A stretch of 64,000 nucleotides of DNA. Source: an uncultured Flavobacteriales bacterium (GTDB taxonomy: Bacteria > Bacteroidota > Bacteroidia > Flavobacteriales_D > Crocinitomicaceae). The stretch is taken from the NCBI GenBank assembly GCA_937973685.1, contig CALJKJ010000043.1, positions 23,400 through 87,399 of the forward strand. The letters run 5' to 3'. The notes under the pieces were generated by a model that was not told the origin of the DNA, did no database searches, and was given only the letters and a program-made list of their open reading frames with translations. The stretch's first letter is position 1, and every line of letters begins with the position of its first letter. A program made the position numbers and the translations under genes. Positions 8,821 to 16,813 of the stretch are shown one piece after another.

Positions 8821-9708
8821 CTAGTTGATTACGACCGGGAAAGTCGAAAATTTTCCTTCTGAAGTGATTCGAACAAGGTAACTACCTTTCGCTAAACCAA
8901 TAGTTGGTATCGTTAATTTGTTTAGACCCTCCTTAATAGCTTCATTTTTGTAAAAAAGCACATCACCTACACCATTTACTAACTCAAATGCAATAACTTT
9001 TGATTGCTTAGATTGAAGATTTACACTAAAATTTTCAGTTGTAGGATTTGGATAGATCGCAACATCAGCAAAAATGTTTAAAGCATTTAAACCTGCAACA
9101 TTTCCAGTAAAAGATAAATTATCAACCCATAAGTAGTCTTGATTAGTTGGATTATTCCCACTCGCTTTTAACACGATGATACATGAATCAGGTGCTTGCG
9201 TATCAGTATAAACAAATGGAATAGAGAAGTTTGCCCAACTCATTGCCATTCCAGTCAAATTTTTATTTGCAGTAGCAACAATTATACGAGCATTTGTTGT
9301 AGCATCCCATCGTGTAAGCTGAACATTTAATGAGCCTTGGCTAGATCCATAAATCATGTGTTGCCATTTTCCTGTAAACGCAGATGGTTGTTGATTAAAT
9401 GCAAATCCAGAAACGGGTTGTTGGGTTGTTGGATTAATAACACCGCTCACTGCAATACCATTAACAACAGTAGCTCCAACTGTTTTAGATGTTAATTTCA
9501 AATAAGACATCCCTGGACTACCGGGTGTTCCTTTTTGCGCTGTATAAACACCTTCAGCAGTTGTTAAATCATTAAGTGTTGCCCACCCAAAAGGATTTTC
9601 ATAAGTACCCATATTTATCCAAGTTTCGAAACCAGAATTTGGGATTTGGGCATGTAAAGAACATGTAATTGAAACAAAAGCAATTACAGATAATATTGAC
9701 TTTTTCAT
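8821..9708 (-). CDS. T9SS-exported secreted protein, possible carbohydrate-binding PCMD-type fold
   Basis: The start is taken at MKKSILSVIAF (9708). An upstream in-frame ATG at 9753 would place a non-hydrophobic tail before the signal peptide. The signal peptide ends near SLHAQ. The body (NSGFETWINMGTYENPFGW..., later YLWVDNLSF) resembles the jelly-roll secreted domains of Bacteroidota that NCBI groups with PCMD or carbohydrate-binding modules. The C-terminus is a T9SS sorting domain starting VAIYPNPTTE. It lies 16 nt upstream of the multicopper oxidase on the same strand and is probably co-transcribed with it. It may be an adhesin or glycan-binding companion. No catalytic residues were recognised. 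Confidence 0.75.
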   Translation of the reverse strand: MKKSILSVIAFVSITCSLHAQIPNSGFETWINMGTYENPFGWATLNDLTTAEGVYTAQKGTPGSPGMSYLKLTSKTVGATVVNGIAVSGVINPTTQQPVSGFAFNQQPSAFTGKWQHMIYGSSQGSLNVQLTRWDATTNARIIVATANKNLTGMAMSWANFSIPFVYTDTQAPDSCIIVLKASGNNPTNQDYLWVDNLSFTGNVAGLNALNIFADVAIYPNPTTENFSVNLQSKQSKVIAFELVNGVGDVLFYKNEAIKEGLNKLTIPTIGLAKGSYLVRITSEGKFSTFPVVIN

Positions 9709-9804
9709 AATAAAATATTTAATATCGACTTTAATAAAGAATAATTTAAACACTATAATTAGTGCGTTGTATTCCAGTAGGATTTCTCCCGAAATATCAA
9801 TAAA

Positions 9805-10197
9805 TCAAATTATTAAAGTTCTATTTTTTATGAAAACGGATGTCTTTATATGTAAAGGTGGAGGGTCATAAATTTTAGATAAAACTTTCTTAAACGTGAA
9901 ACTGGTGTTTGTTTGAAAAAGAAATGAGTTAATAGGTTCAATTATAGCAATTACTTGCTGAAAATCGTGCGCTTCAGGACTTTGTATTTGTGTTTCTTTT
10001 AACTTAAAAAAAGTTGTTTTATTATGACAACATCCGTTTGATTGCTTTTCACTCTTACAACAACTTTTAGGGGTGAATAATGATATACTTTTTAGTTTAC
10101 CGCAACAATAATGAGAAGTAATCGAAAAGCCACAAATAGTTACTGAATAAACCAATGTGAAACATACTAAAACGAAGGTTTTGAAAAAACTCATCAT
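9805..10197 (-). CDS. Small Cys-rich HYC_CC_PP family protein
   Basis: The protein has about 130 residues from the MMSFFKTFVL start; an upstream ATG at 10230 adds an unlikely N-terminal tail. A hydrophobic N-terminal segment is followed by HYCCGKL, CCKSE, GCCHN and, near the end, DPPPLH. This HYC...CC...PP pattern defines a small Bacteroidota family. Family members often lie beside genes for heavy-metal (mainly copper) uptake or efflux. The seven or so Cys residues and the multicopper oxidase 1 kb away fit metal handling, but no function has been established. It is probably exported or anchored by its N-terminal helix. Confidence 0.65.
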   Translation of the reverse strand: MMSFFKTFVLVCFTLVYSVTICGFSITSHYCCGKLKSISLFTPKSCCKSEKQSNGCCHNKTTFFKLKETQIQSPEAHDFQQVIAIIEPINSFLFQTNTSFTFKKVLSKIYDPPPLHIKTSVFIKNRTLII

Positions 10198-10230
10198 ATT
10201 CAAATGTAATAAAAAAAATTGTGTTGACAA

Positions 10231-10560
10231 AATAAAAGTAGACTTATGATTTTAGTTCTTGCAACTTGATTATATACATGAAAACTAGCAACTTATATTA
10301 TTTGTTAAATCAATCAATAATTAAAAAAGAGGTAAGCAAAATGAAAATGAAGAAAACTTTAATGTGAATACAAGAGTGACTTTCTTTCTCTCATTTTTCT
10401 CACCCCGCAACAAAAATGAGATTAAAATATTCATATGAGACGGAGTAAGTTTCCAATTAATTTAGTGTTTGCTAAATAGAGCACCCAAACTGCTTGCGCA
10501 GTTGTCGTCTTTTTTGTTTTATCCGCAATTCAAAATAAATTTTATTTGCTCCTAAAAACA
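10231..10560. other. Intergenic region with a truncated reading frame and a hairpin
   Basis: No full gene is visible. At 10341-10367 a good ribosome-binding site (aaagaggtaa) precedes ATG and eight codons encoding MKMKKTLM, then TGA. This looks like the remains of an exported-protein gene or a short leader peptide. A hairpin (aactgc / gcagtt, 10488-10503) followed by a T-rich run at 10509-10520 could terminate rightward transcription. Confidence 0.4.
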
Positions 10561-10605
10561 AAAAACCCGGCACTTTCGTGCTGGGTTCCTTTTGTGACCC
10601 TGGAG
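10561..10605. repeat. tRNA-Arg 3' end plus terminator (proximal repeat)
   Basis: It pairs with 6831-6875 in the same orientation. It holds the last 12 nt of the tRNA and the hairpin aacccggcac / gtgctgggtt, which on the minus strand terminates the tRNA transcript. The two copies bracket 3.7 kb carrying the multicopper oxidase, the T9SS protein and the HYC_CC_PP gene. Confidence 0.6.
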
Positions 10606-10668
10606 GGATTCTAACCCCCAACCGCTGGAGCCGAAATCCAGTGCGCTATACAGTTGCGCCACAGAGCC
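10594..10668 (-). tRNA. tRNA-Arg (anticodon TCG)
   Basis: It is a 75-nt cloverleaf including the discriminator A; CCA is not encoded. The acceptor stem GGCTCTG pairs with CAGGGTC through two G-U pairs. The anticodon stem CTGGA/TCCAG encloses TTTCGGC with anticodon TCG, and the T stem is GGGGG/CCCTC. It reads CGA. The first 15 nt of this tRNA are repeated immediately upstream in a 51-bp tandem repeat. Confidence 0.9.
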
Positions 10669-10754
10669 GTTTTTGGCGAGTGGTGCAAAAATCCTTTTTG
10701 AAGGTTGCGCCACAGAGCCGTTTTTGGCGAGTGGTGCAAAAATCCTTTTTCAAG
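10653..10754. repeat. Two 51-bp tandem repeats covering the 5' end and leader of tRNA-Arg
   Basis: Units at 10653-10703 and 10704-10754 differ at one base. Each contains the first 15 nt of tRNA-Arg plus 36 nt of its upstream leader, which includes a near-consensus -7 box (GATTTTTG on the minus strand). A third, decayed unit begins at 10755 (gttgctccgcc). Only the first unit joins to a whole tRNA. Confidence 0.85.
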
Positions 10755-10850
10755 GTTGCTCCGCCCTATCAATTTCATGTTTTGGTAAAAAATCCGCAAC
10801 AATTCGTGCAAATTTACTTGTTTTTTCAAGGAAGAATTCATTTTTTCCAA

Positions 10851-10858
10851 TAATTTTG
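10851..10858 (+). promoter_or_regulatory. Bacteroidota -7 promoter box (TAATTTTG) for porZ-recO
   Basis: It matches TAnnTTTG and lies 34 nt before the porZ ATG, leaving a plausible leader. Confidence 0.45.
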
Positions 10859-10892
10859 AAAGAAATCCGTTTACTAAAACAAATTCGGTATT

Positions 10893-13217
10893 ATGCGTTT
10901 TGTTATCATTGCTTTTTTCATAGGAATAACTTATCAATTGAATGCACAAATTGGTACTGGTGAATGGCGTATGCATCACCCAACAACAAGTGCAATCGAT
11001 TTAGCCATTGGAAATAATGTAGTCATGACTGCCCTTTCAGCTGGTATTCTCGAATACGATGAAACAGCAGGAGAAAATAAAGTGTACAACCGATTAAACG
11101 GATTATCTGATATCAATGTAACTTGTATTGTTTTTGAACCACTTAGCGCTTCATTTTTTGTTGGTTATGATAATGGTAATATTGATCAAATCCTTAAGAA
11201 TGGAATAGTAATCAACATCCCTGGAGTTAAATTGGCACAAATTATTGGAAATAAACGAATCAATAAATTAACTACTCACAATGGATTGGTGTATGCTGCT
11301 ACAGGATTTTCAGTTGTGGTGATTGATCCACACAAAAGTGAAATCAAAGATACGTATTATCCTACAGCTGTTCAAAAGAGTTTTAACGATGTAGCAATAA
11401 TCAACGATACTATATTCGCTTTAACAGACAGTATATTGTACCGTAGTAATTTCGCTAACCCATTTTTGGCAGCACCAACACAATGGGCTGTTGATAATCG
11501 AATTAATCCAATAAGTTCTGCAAAATTAGGTGCTTTAGCAGTTTTAAATAACGAATTACTGATCTTGTACAAAAACGAAGTATATGGCTCTGATTCGATT
11601 TTAAAAATGACTGCACAAGGCACTACTATGATAATTGGAACTGTTTTCGATATGGAAATCGTAAACTTTTCTGTAATTGCTAATGATATTTATGTTTATT
11701 ATAACGATGCATTTGCACAGTTTGACACAAATGAACAACTTATTTTTTCTGTAAATTCCTACAATGGTGTTGTTGCAGTTCCAAAAAAAGTATTTGCACG
11801 AGCTGCAGGGGGCTATTGGATTGCTGATGGAAAACAAGGTCTCGTGAAAGCAATCAATGCGGCATCTTTTAGTTTTGTGAATCAATCTGGGCCACCAAAA
11901 AACAGTTTCTTTTCACTCAATAGTTTGGACGATAAAGTTGTGGTAACTGGTGGATTGCTTGACCGTGTTCAGCTCACCTACAATGTTTCCGGTGCATATG
12001 TTTTTCAAGACGAAGATTGGACATTGTACGACCGTGAAAATCAAACCATGTGGAATGGCGCAAATGTTTGGGATATTGGAACAGCTGCAATTAATCCAAA
12101 AAATAAAAACCAGCTTGCATTGGCAGGATATTGTGTGGATGCCTTGAGTATTGTAACGGGTAATCAAGTTTCTGCGCTTTACAACGCTTCAAATTCAGCG
12201 TTGGAACCAACAACTTTGGGCAATGGATTTGTTTGTATTTCTAATATTGAATACGATAAAAAAGGTAATTTGTGGATAAGTAATTGTTATTCCAATAAAC
12301 CATTAAAAGTGCTTTTGAAAGATGGAACGTGGCAAAGTATGGAGTCAGGTACTGAAACAAATGGTGCTTTTTCTTCTGAATTGGCCATTGATTACAATGG
12401 AAACAAATGGATGGGGATTTATGGGAAAGGATTATTGGGATACAACGACAATGAAACACCTGAAAATACAGCTGATGATATGTATAAATTGTTAAAGTCG
12501 GGTGAAGGATATGGAAATTTACCATCGGAAAACATAACAGCAATTGCAGTTGATTTTGATAATGAAATTTGGATAGGTACAGAAAATGGCTTTGTTGTAT
12601 TGTATAATTCTAACGGTATTTTTAATTCAAATTACATCGATGCGTCTCGTATCTTGGTCAATTTTGAAGGCAATGTTGAAGAGTTGTTGAATGGAACAGC
12701 AATTACTGATATTGAAATTGATGGTGGTAACCGCAAATGGATTGCAACTGCAAACACAGGAATTTTCTTATTGTCAGCTGATGGACAAGATGTAATCAAA
12801 CAATATACGAAGGAAAATAGTGCGTTGATTTCCAATGCAATCATGGACATGGAGTTCAACAGTAAAACAGGTGAACTTTTTGTTGTGACTGATTTAGGAA
12901 TGGTTTCATTACGCACTGATGCATCAGCAGAAGATGCAACGTACGATGCTGTAACTGTTTTCCCCAATCCAGTTAAACCAGATTATACTGGACCAATTAC
13001 AATTCAAGGCATACGTTACGATAGCGATGTGCGCATCACTGATGCTGCAGGGAGATTAGTTTATAAAACGACTTCAAATGGCGGAACAGCAACTTGGAAT
13101 GGTAAAACAATAACTGGCACGCCCGTTGCGACGGGTGTATATTTTATTTGGACAGCAACAAATGAAAACTTATCATCAAAAGATAGAAAAGTTGGTAAAG
13201 TAGTGGTTGTTCGATGA
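10893..13217 (+). CDS. porZ: T9SS attachment-complex protein PorZ (two-propeller, A-LPS delivery)
   Basis: The protein has 774 residues, the usual PorZ length. A signal peptide (to about FIGITYQLNAQ) is followed by IGTGEWRMHHPTTSAIDLA, the characteristic PorZ opening. Two beta-propellers of two-component-regulator type repeats follow (for example ITAIAVDFDNEIWIGTENG and ITDIEIDGGNRKWIATANTG), then a type A sorting-like domain beginning VFPNPVKPDYTGP. In the known system PorZ is a surface part of the attachment complex that supplies anionic LPS to the PorU sortase. The stop overlaps the recO start by 4 nt, a linkage common in Bacteroidota. It agrees with the several T9SS cargo proteins in the window. 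Confidence 0.88.
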   Translation: MRFVIIAFFIGITYQLNAQIGTGEWRMHHPTTSAIDLAIGNNVVMTALSAGILEYDETAGENKVYNRLNGLSDINVTCIVFEPLSASFFVGYDNGNIDQILKNGIVINIPGVKLAQIIGNKRINKLTTHNGLVYAATGFSVVVIDPHKSEIKDTYYPTAVQKSFNDVAIINDTIFALTDSILYRSNFANPFLAAPTQWAVDNRINPISSAKLGALAVLNNELLILYKNEVYGSDSILKMTAQGTTMIIGTVFDMEIVNFSVIANDIYVYYNDAFAQFDTNEQLIFSVNSYNGVVAVPKKVFARAAGGYWIADGKQGLVKAINAASFSFVNQSGPPKNSFFSLNSLDDKVVVTGGLLDRVQLTYNVSGAYVFQDEDWTLYDRENQTMWNGANVWDIGTAAINPKNKNQLALAGYCVDALSIVTGNQVSALYNASNSALEPTTLGNGFVCISNIEYDKKGNLWISNCYSNKPLKVLLKDGTWQSMESGTETNGAFSSELAIDYNGNKWMGIYGKGLLGYNDNETPENTADDMYKLLKSGEGYGNLPSENITAIAVDFDNEIWIGTENGFVVLYNSNGIFNSNYIDASRILVNFEGNVEELLNGTAITDIEIDGGNRKWIATANTGIFLLSADGQDVIKQYTKENSALISNAIMDMEFNSKTGELFVVTDLGMVSLRTDASAEDATYDAVTVFPNPVKPDYTGPITIQGIRYDSDVRITDAAGRLVYKTTSNGGTATWNGKTITGTPVATGVYFIWTATNENLSSKDRKVGKVVVVR

Positions 13218-13921
13218 AATTTCAAGATAGGGGAATTGTTTTATCCCGAGCGCCTTTTTCTGAAACAAGTTTAATTGTCACGCTTTTCACTGAGTTACAC
13301 GGCGTTCAAACGTTTTTATTTCAAGGAGCTAAAAAGAAAAAAGGCTTGGTTTTATTCCCCTTAGCTACCGTTGACATAACTTATTACCGTCGTTCGGATA
13401 GTCAAATGGGTAAGCTAACTGAAATTGTATTAGCTGAATCACTGAATGAATTACCTTTTGATCCAGTAAAATCAAGTATTTGTTTCTTTATTGTTGAATT
13501 ATTACAAAAAACACAACAACAAGGCAACAAAGAAATAGCGCTTTTCTATTTTGTTTGGCAAGAAGCTGTTTGGCTCAATCACACAAAGGAATTAACCAAT
13601 TATCCATTATGGTTTTTAGCTGCCTATACGCGTTTTTGCGGAATCACGCCAGCTGTCGAACAACACTCACCAACCGTTTTTGATATCAAAGAGGGAAAAC
13701 TCACTACAATTCGTCCCAATCATGTCGAATTTATTGAAGACAAGTCCATTTCTTGGTTTGAACCAATGTTGGATAACGATAAAATAAATTTTTTGGCGCT
13801 TGCTATTCCTAAAACTGATCGCAATGAGTTACTGGCTCATTGGTTAACGTATTATTCATTGCATTTGAATGGCATGCGCACACTAAAATCTATCGAAGTA
13901 ATTCGAACGATCCTACATTAA
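13214..13921 (+). CDS. recO: DNA repair protein RecO
   Basis: The protein has 235 residues. The N-terminal OB-fold (DRGIVLSRAPFSETSLIVTL, then TELHGVQTFLFQGAKKKKG) is typical of RecO, followed by the helical C-terminal domain. RecO binds single-stranded DNA and SSB and helps load RecA for gap repair. The zinc-binding Cys cluster of many RecO proteins is not evident, as in other Bacteroidota. It is translationally coupled to porZ through an ATGA overlap. Confidence 0.9.
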   Translation: MKFQDRGIVLSRAPFSETSLIVTLFTELHGVQTFLFQGAKKKKGLVLFPLATVDITYYRRSDSQMGKLTEIVLAESLNELPFDPVKSSICFFIVELLQKTQQQGNKEIALFYFVWQEAVWLNHTKELTNYPLWFLAAYTRFCGITPAVEQHSPTVFDIKEGKLTTIRPNHVEFIEDKSISWFEPMLDNDKINFLALAIPKTDRNELLAHWLTYYSLHLNGMRTLKSIEVIRTILH

Positions 13922-13964
13922 TTCAACGTAATTATTAGTTAAATAAAACAAAACTTTAAAACTA

Positions 13965-13990
13965 TTTAATTAGTTTTTTAACTAATTAAA
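13965..13990. terminator. Bidirectional AT-rich terminator between recO and pnuC
   Basis: A perfect 11-bp inverted repeat (tttaattagtt / aactaattaaa) with a four-T loop lies between two convergent genes. The stem is weak in G+C, so termination is an inference from position. Confidence 0.55.
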
Positions 13991-14066
13991 AGTAAATAAC
14001 TTAAGTTGATTTTTAAATAAAAATGAGAAGAAATTATTTTGCTTTTTTATTGGCAATTATCACAGA

Positions 14067-14663
14067 TTATTTTACAATTTCTTTACGCCATTTTACATAA
14101 CCAATAACTGCGAATAGCGCGTACAATAAAAAGAGTAAACTACTTAGATACAACGTACGATTGAAATAAATGCCAACCATTGCCAAATCAATGACAATAA
14201 AATAAATCCAGTTTTCGAGTATTTTTTTCGTTATCATCCAAGTAGCTGAGACACTCAAAAAGAATAAAATGGCATCCAAATAAGGGAAAACTTGGTTGGT
14301 ATAATTATCGAGTAAATAGCCTGAAATACCTCCTAAAATTCCACTTCCAAGGACAATAAACACATGAAATTTCCAGGATAATTGTTTGATGTGTTGTTGG
14401 TCGGATTTTGTTTTCCAATTGATCCACCCACTAATTGCCAGTAAAGCATACATACTATTCAATAGGGCATCAACATAAAGTAGGGTCGTGTAACTGATAA
14501 TGACGTATGAAATGGAACTTACAAAAGCAAAAATCCAGCAACTTATTTGTTGTTTTCCCGCTAAAAAAACATACGTCAAACTTGTGGAAACGGCAAACCA
14601 TTCTATTGGTTGTGTATTACGACAAGCATCTATTATAAGTGATATGTATTCAGCTAGTTGCAC
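14067..14663 (-). CDS. pnuC: Nicotinamide riboside transporter PnuC
   Basis: The protein has 198 residues and about seven membrane segments. The PnuC hallmarks are present: IEWFAVSTSLTYVFLAGKQQ at the start, LLNSMYALLAISGWINW in the middle and FLLYALFAVIGYVKWRKE at the end. It imports nicotinamide riboside by facilitated diffusion for NAD synthesis. It starts 2 nt after the ABC-F gene and is probably translated from the same mRNA. No NAD-related gene or riboswitch was seen nearby. Confidence 0.88.
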   Translation of the reverse strand: MQLAEYISLIIDACRNTQPIEWFAVSTSLTYVFLAGKQQISCWIFAFVSSISYVIISYTTLLYVDALLNSMYALLAISGWINWKTKSDQQHIKQLSWKFHVFIVLGSGILGGISGYLLDNYTNQVFPYLDAILFFLSVSATWMITKKILENWIYFIVIDLAMVGIYFNRTLYLSSLLFLLYALFAVIGYVKWRKEIVK

Positions 14664-14665
14664 AA

Positions 14666-16303
14666 CTAATCGTTTCGTTCAATATCATTCATGTTTTCCA
14701 TTTTTTTGGTGTGCAAAAAGCCATTAATATCGTCAAAATGCGTTGTTACTTTTTTATTCCCAAATTCAAAAACTTTGGTCACCAAACCATCAAGGAAATC
14801 GCGGTCGTGAGAGACAAGAATCAAGGTGCCATCAAAGTTTTTCAATGCTTCTTTGATGATGTCTTTTGTTTTCATGTCGAGGTGATTGGTCGGCTCATCC
14901 AAGATCAACAAGTTAACGGGTTCTAATAAGAGTTTGATCATTGCTAAACGCGTCTTTTCTCCACCTGAAAGTACTTTCACTTTTTTAGTTGAATTATCAC
15001 CGCCAAACATAAAAGCACCAAGTATATCTCTAATTTTTAAACGTGCGTCACCTTCAGCAATGCGATCAATCGTTTCGTAAACAGTCAACGATTCGTCCAA
15101 TAAGGAGGCTTGATTTTGTGCAAAATAACCGATTTGGGTGTTGTGACCTAATTCCAAACTTCCTTCAAATTCAATTTCACCCATTAATGCTTTCACCATG
15201 GTCGATTTACCTTCACCATTTTTCCCCACAAATGCTACTTTCTCGCCACGCTCCAACGAAAAACTAGCGTTTTTAAACACGATATGTTCGTCGTAAGTTT
15301 TCGAAAGTTCATTGACAACTACTGGATATTTACCTGATCGCGGAGCAGGAGGGAAGCGCAAACGCAAGGCTGAATTATCGATTTCATCTACTTCAATTAT
15401 TTCAAGTTTCTCGAGCATTTTTACCCGAGATTGAACCTGTAAGGTTTTGGAATAAGTTCCTTTAAATCGTTCAATAAACTCGGTTGTTTCGGCAATGAAT
15501 TTTTGTTGTTCTTCGAATTGTTTTTGTTGTTGCGCTCTTCTGTCTTTGCGTAATTCGAGGTAATGCGAGTATTTTGCTTTGTAATCGTAAATGCGCCCCA
15601 TCGTCACTTCAATAGTACGCGTTGTAATCGCATCGATAAATGCCCGGTCGTGTGAAATTACAACGACAGCTTTAGCGCTATTGATCAAAAAGTCCTCTAA
15701 CCATTGAATGGATTCAATGTCCATGTGATTCGTTGGCTCATCCAATAAAATCAAATCGGGTTTTTGCAAAAGTATTTTCGCTAATTCAATGCGCATGCGC
15801 CATCCTCCACTAAATTCAGCAGTTGGTCGATTAAAATCTTCGCGCTCAAATCCCATTCCTTTGAGAACTTTTTCTACTTCACCATCGTAATTGATTTCTT
15901 CGATGGAGTAAAATTTTTCACTGATTTCGGAAACGCGTTCGATTAACTTGTAATATTCGTCAGATTCATAATCCGTTCGGACGGTTAATTCTTGGTTGAT
16001 CGCTTCAATTTCGTCGCGCATTTTGAAGATACTTGAAAAAGCTTTGCTTGTTTCTTCAAAAACGGTACAATTATCTTCGGTCAATAAATGCTGTGGTAAG
16101 TACGCAATGACGTAATCTTTTGGTGCTGAAACAGATCCGGCTGAAGGTTTGTTAAAGCCTGCTAATATTTTCAGCAAGGTTGATTTACCAGCACCATTTT
16201 TACCCATGAGGGCAATTTTATCGTTCTCGTTGACGACAAAAGAAACATCACTGAAGAGGATTCTTCCGCCAAATTCAACTTTTAAAGCATCAATTGATAT
16301 CAT
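14666..16303 (-). CDS. ABC-F family ribosome-associated ATPase
   Basis: The protein has 545 residues with two ATP-binding cassettes and no membrane domain. The first has GKNGAGKSTLLK, EFSGGWRMRIELAK and LLDEPTNHMD; the second has GKNGEGKSTMV, VLSGGEKTRLAMIK and LILDEPTNHLD. A charged linker of about 80 residues (YDYKAKYSHYLELRKDRRAQ and onward) connects them. This is the EttA/Uup/YbiT class, which acts on the ribosomal E site. The sequence is closest in style to the YbiT/Uup-type housekeeping members rather than antibiotic-resistance ones. A consensus promoter lies just upstream. Confidence 0.9.
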   Translation of the reverse strand: MISIDALKVEFGGRILFSDVSFVVNENDKIALMGKNGAGKSTLLKILAGFNKPSAGSVSAPKDYVIAYLPQHLLTEDNCTVFEETSKAFSSIFKMRDEIEAINQELTVRTDYESDEYYKLIERVSEISEKFYSIEEINYDGEVEKVLKGMGFEREDFNRPTAEFSGGWRMRIELAKILLQKPDLILLDEPTNHMDIESIQWLEDFLINSAKAVVVISHDRAFIDAITTRTIEVTMGRIYDYKAKYSHYLELRKDRRAQQQKQFEEQQKFIAETTEFIERFKGTYSKTLQVQSRVKMLEKLEIIEVDEIDNSALRLRFPPAPRSGKYPVVVNELSKTYDEHIVFKNASFSLERGEKVAFVGKNGEGKSTMVKALMGEIEFEGSLELGHNTQIGYFAQNQASLLDESLTVYETIDRIAEGDARLKIRDILGAFMFGGDNSTKKVKVLSGGEKTRLAMIKLLLEPVNLLILDEPTNHLDMKTKDIIKEALKNFDGTLILVSHDRDFLDGLVTKVFEFGNKKVTTHFDDINGFLHTKKMENMNDIERND

Positions 16304-16321
16304 TTATTGCAAATAAGTTTG

Positions 16322-16329
16322 CAAAGGTA
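16322..16329 (-). promoter_or_regulatory. -7 promoter box (TACCTTTG) for the ABC-F - pnuC operon
   Basis: It is an exact TAnnTTTG match on the minus strand, 19 nt upstream of the start codon. Confidence 0.5.
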
Positions 16330-16392
16330 CGTAATGATGCGCATTAAAAGAAAAGCGACTGCTTATTTGTAAACCAGTCGCCATGCTTAATT

Positions 16393-16674
16393 TTATATAA
16401 TCAATAATACCAGCAGGTCAACAATAACAGATAAAGCAAGTGCATTTAATATCCATTTCATTGGAGCAACAGCTAAAAGTAAACTGAGGGTTAACATGGT
16501 TGGAATAATCACGACGATCATTGACCACGTTTCTTTTACAGCTCCAAGGTTCATGGTAACGCCTCCCAAACATCCAACAATTAGTAGTGCTATCGATATA
16601 ACTCCAAATCTGTTTTCATCTGCCCATATTCCTAGGCTACCCCACATTCCAAAAGAAGTATTTTTTGTTTCCAT
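16393..16674 (-). CDS. Small integral membrane protein, unknown function
   Basis: The protein has 93 residues from METKNTSFGMWG. An upstream in-frame ATG at 16695 is less likely because the family-like sequence starts at METKN. Three hydrophobic segments are visible (FGVISIALLIVGCLGG, MIVVIIPTMLTLSLLLAV, ILNALALSVIVDLLVLL). I do not recognise the family. Neighbours are unrelated, on the same strand, with terminator-like sequence upstream. Confidence 0.6.
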   Translation of the reverse strand: METKNTSFGMWGSLGIWADENRFGVISIALLIVGCLGGVTMNLGAVKETWSMIVVIIPTMLTLSLLLAVAPMKWILNALALSVIVDLLVLLII

Positions 16675-16770
16675 TTTTATTGTTTTAGAAAACAAAAATC
16701 GTAGTAATGCAAAAAGTTTGAAATGACCCGAATCACCAAAAAAGATGATTTTCGTCTTGTTTTAACCAAA

Positions 16771-16794
16771 AAAAGCACGATTTCTCGTGCTTTT
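16771..16794 (-). terminator. Terminator of lysS
   Basis: A 10-bp perfect stem (aaaagcacga / tcgtgctttt) with a 4-nt loop lies 20 nt downstream of the lysS stop and is followed on the minus strand by T residues. Confidence 0.85.
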
Positions 16795-16813
16795 ACTATT
16801 TTTTGAGGTGTTC

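Noticed and set aside
10653..10765. CRISPR array
   Set aside because: The repeats are head-to-tail with no spacers and derive from tRNA-Arg.
10611..10979. 122-residue leftward frame and two rightward frames across the tRNA-Arg repeats
   Set aside because: They are translations of tRNA-Arg and its tandem repeat, which explains the repeated peptide they contain.
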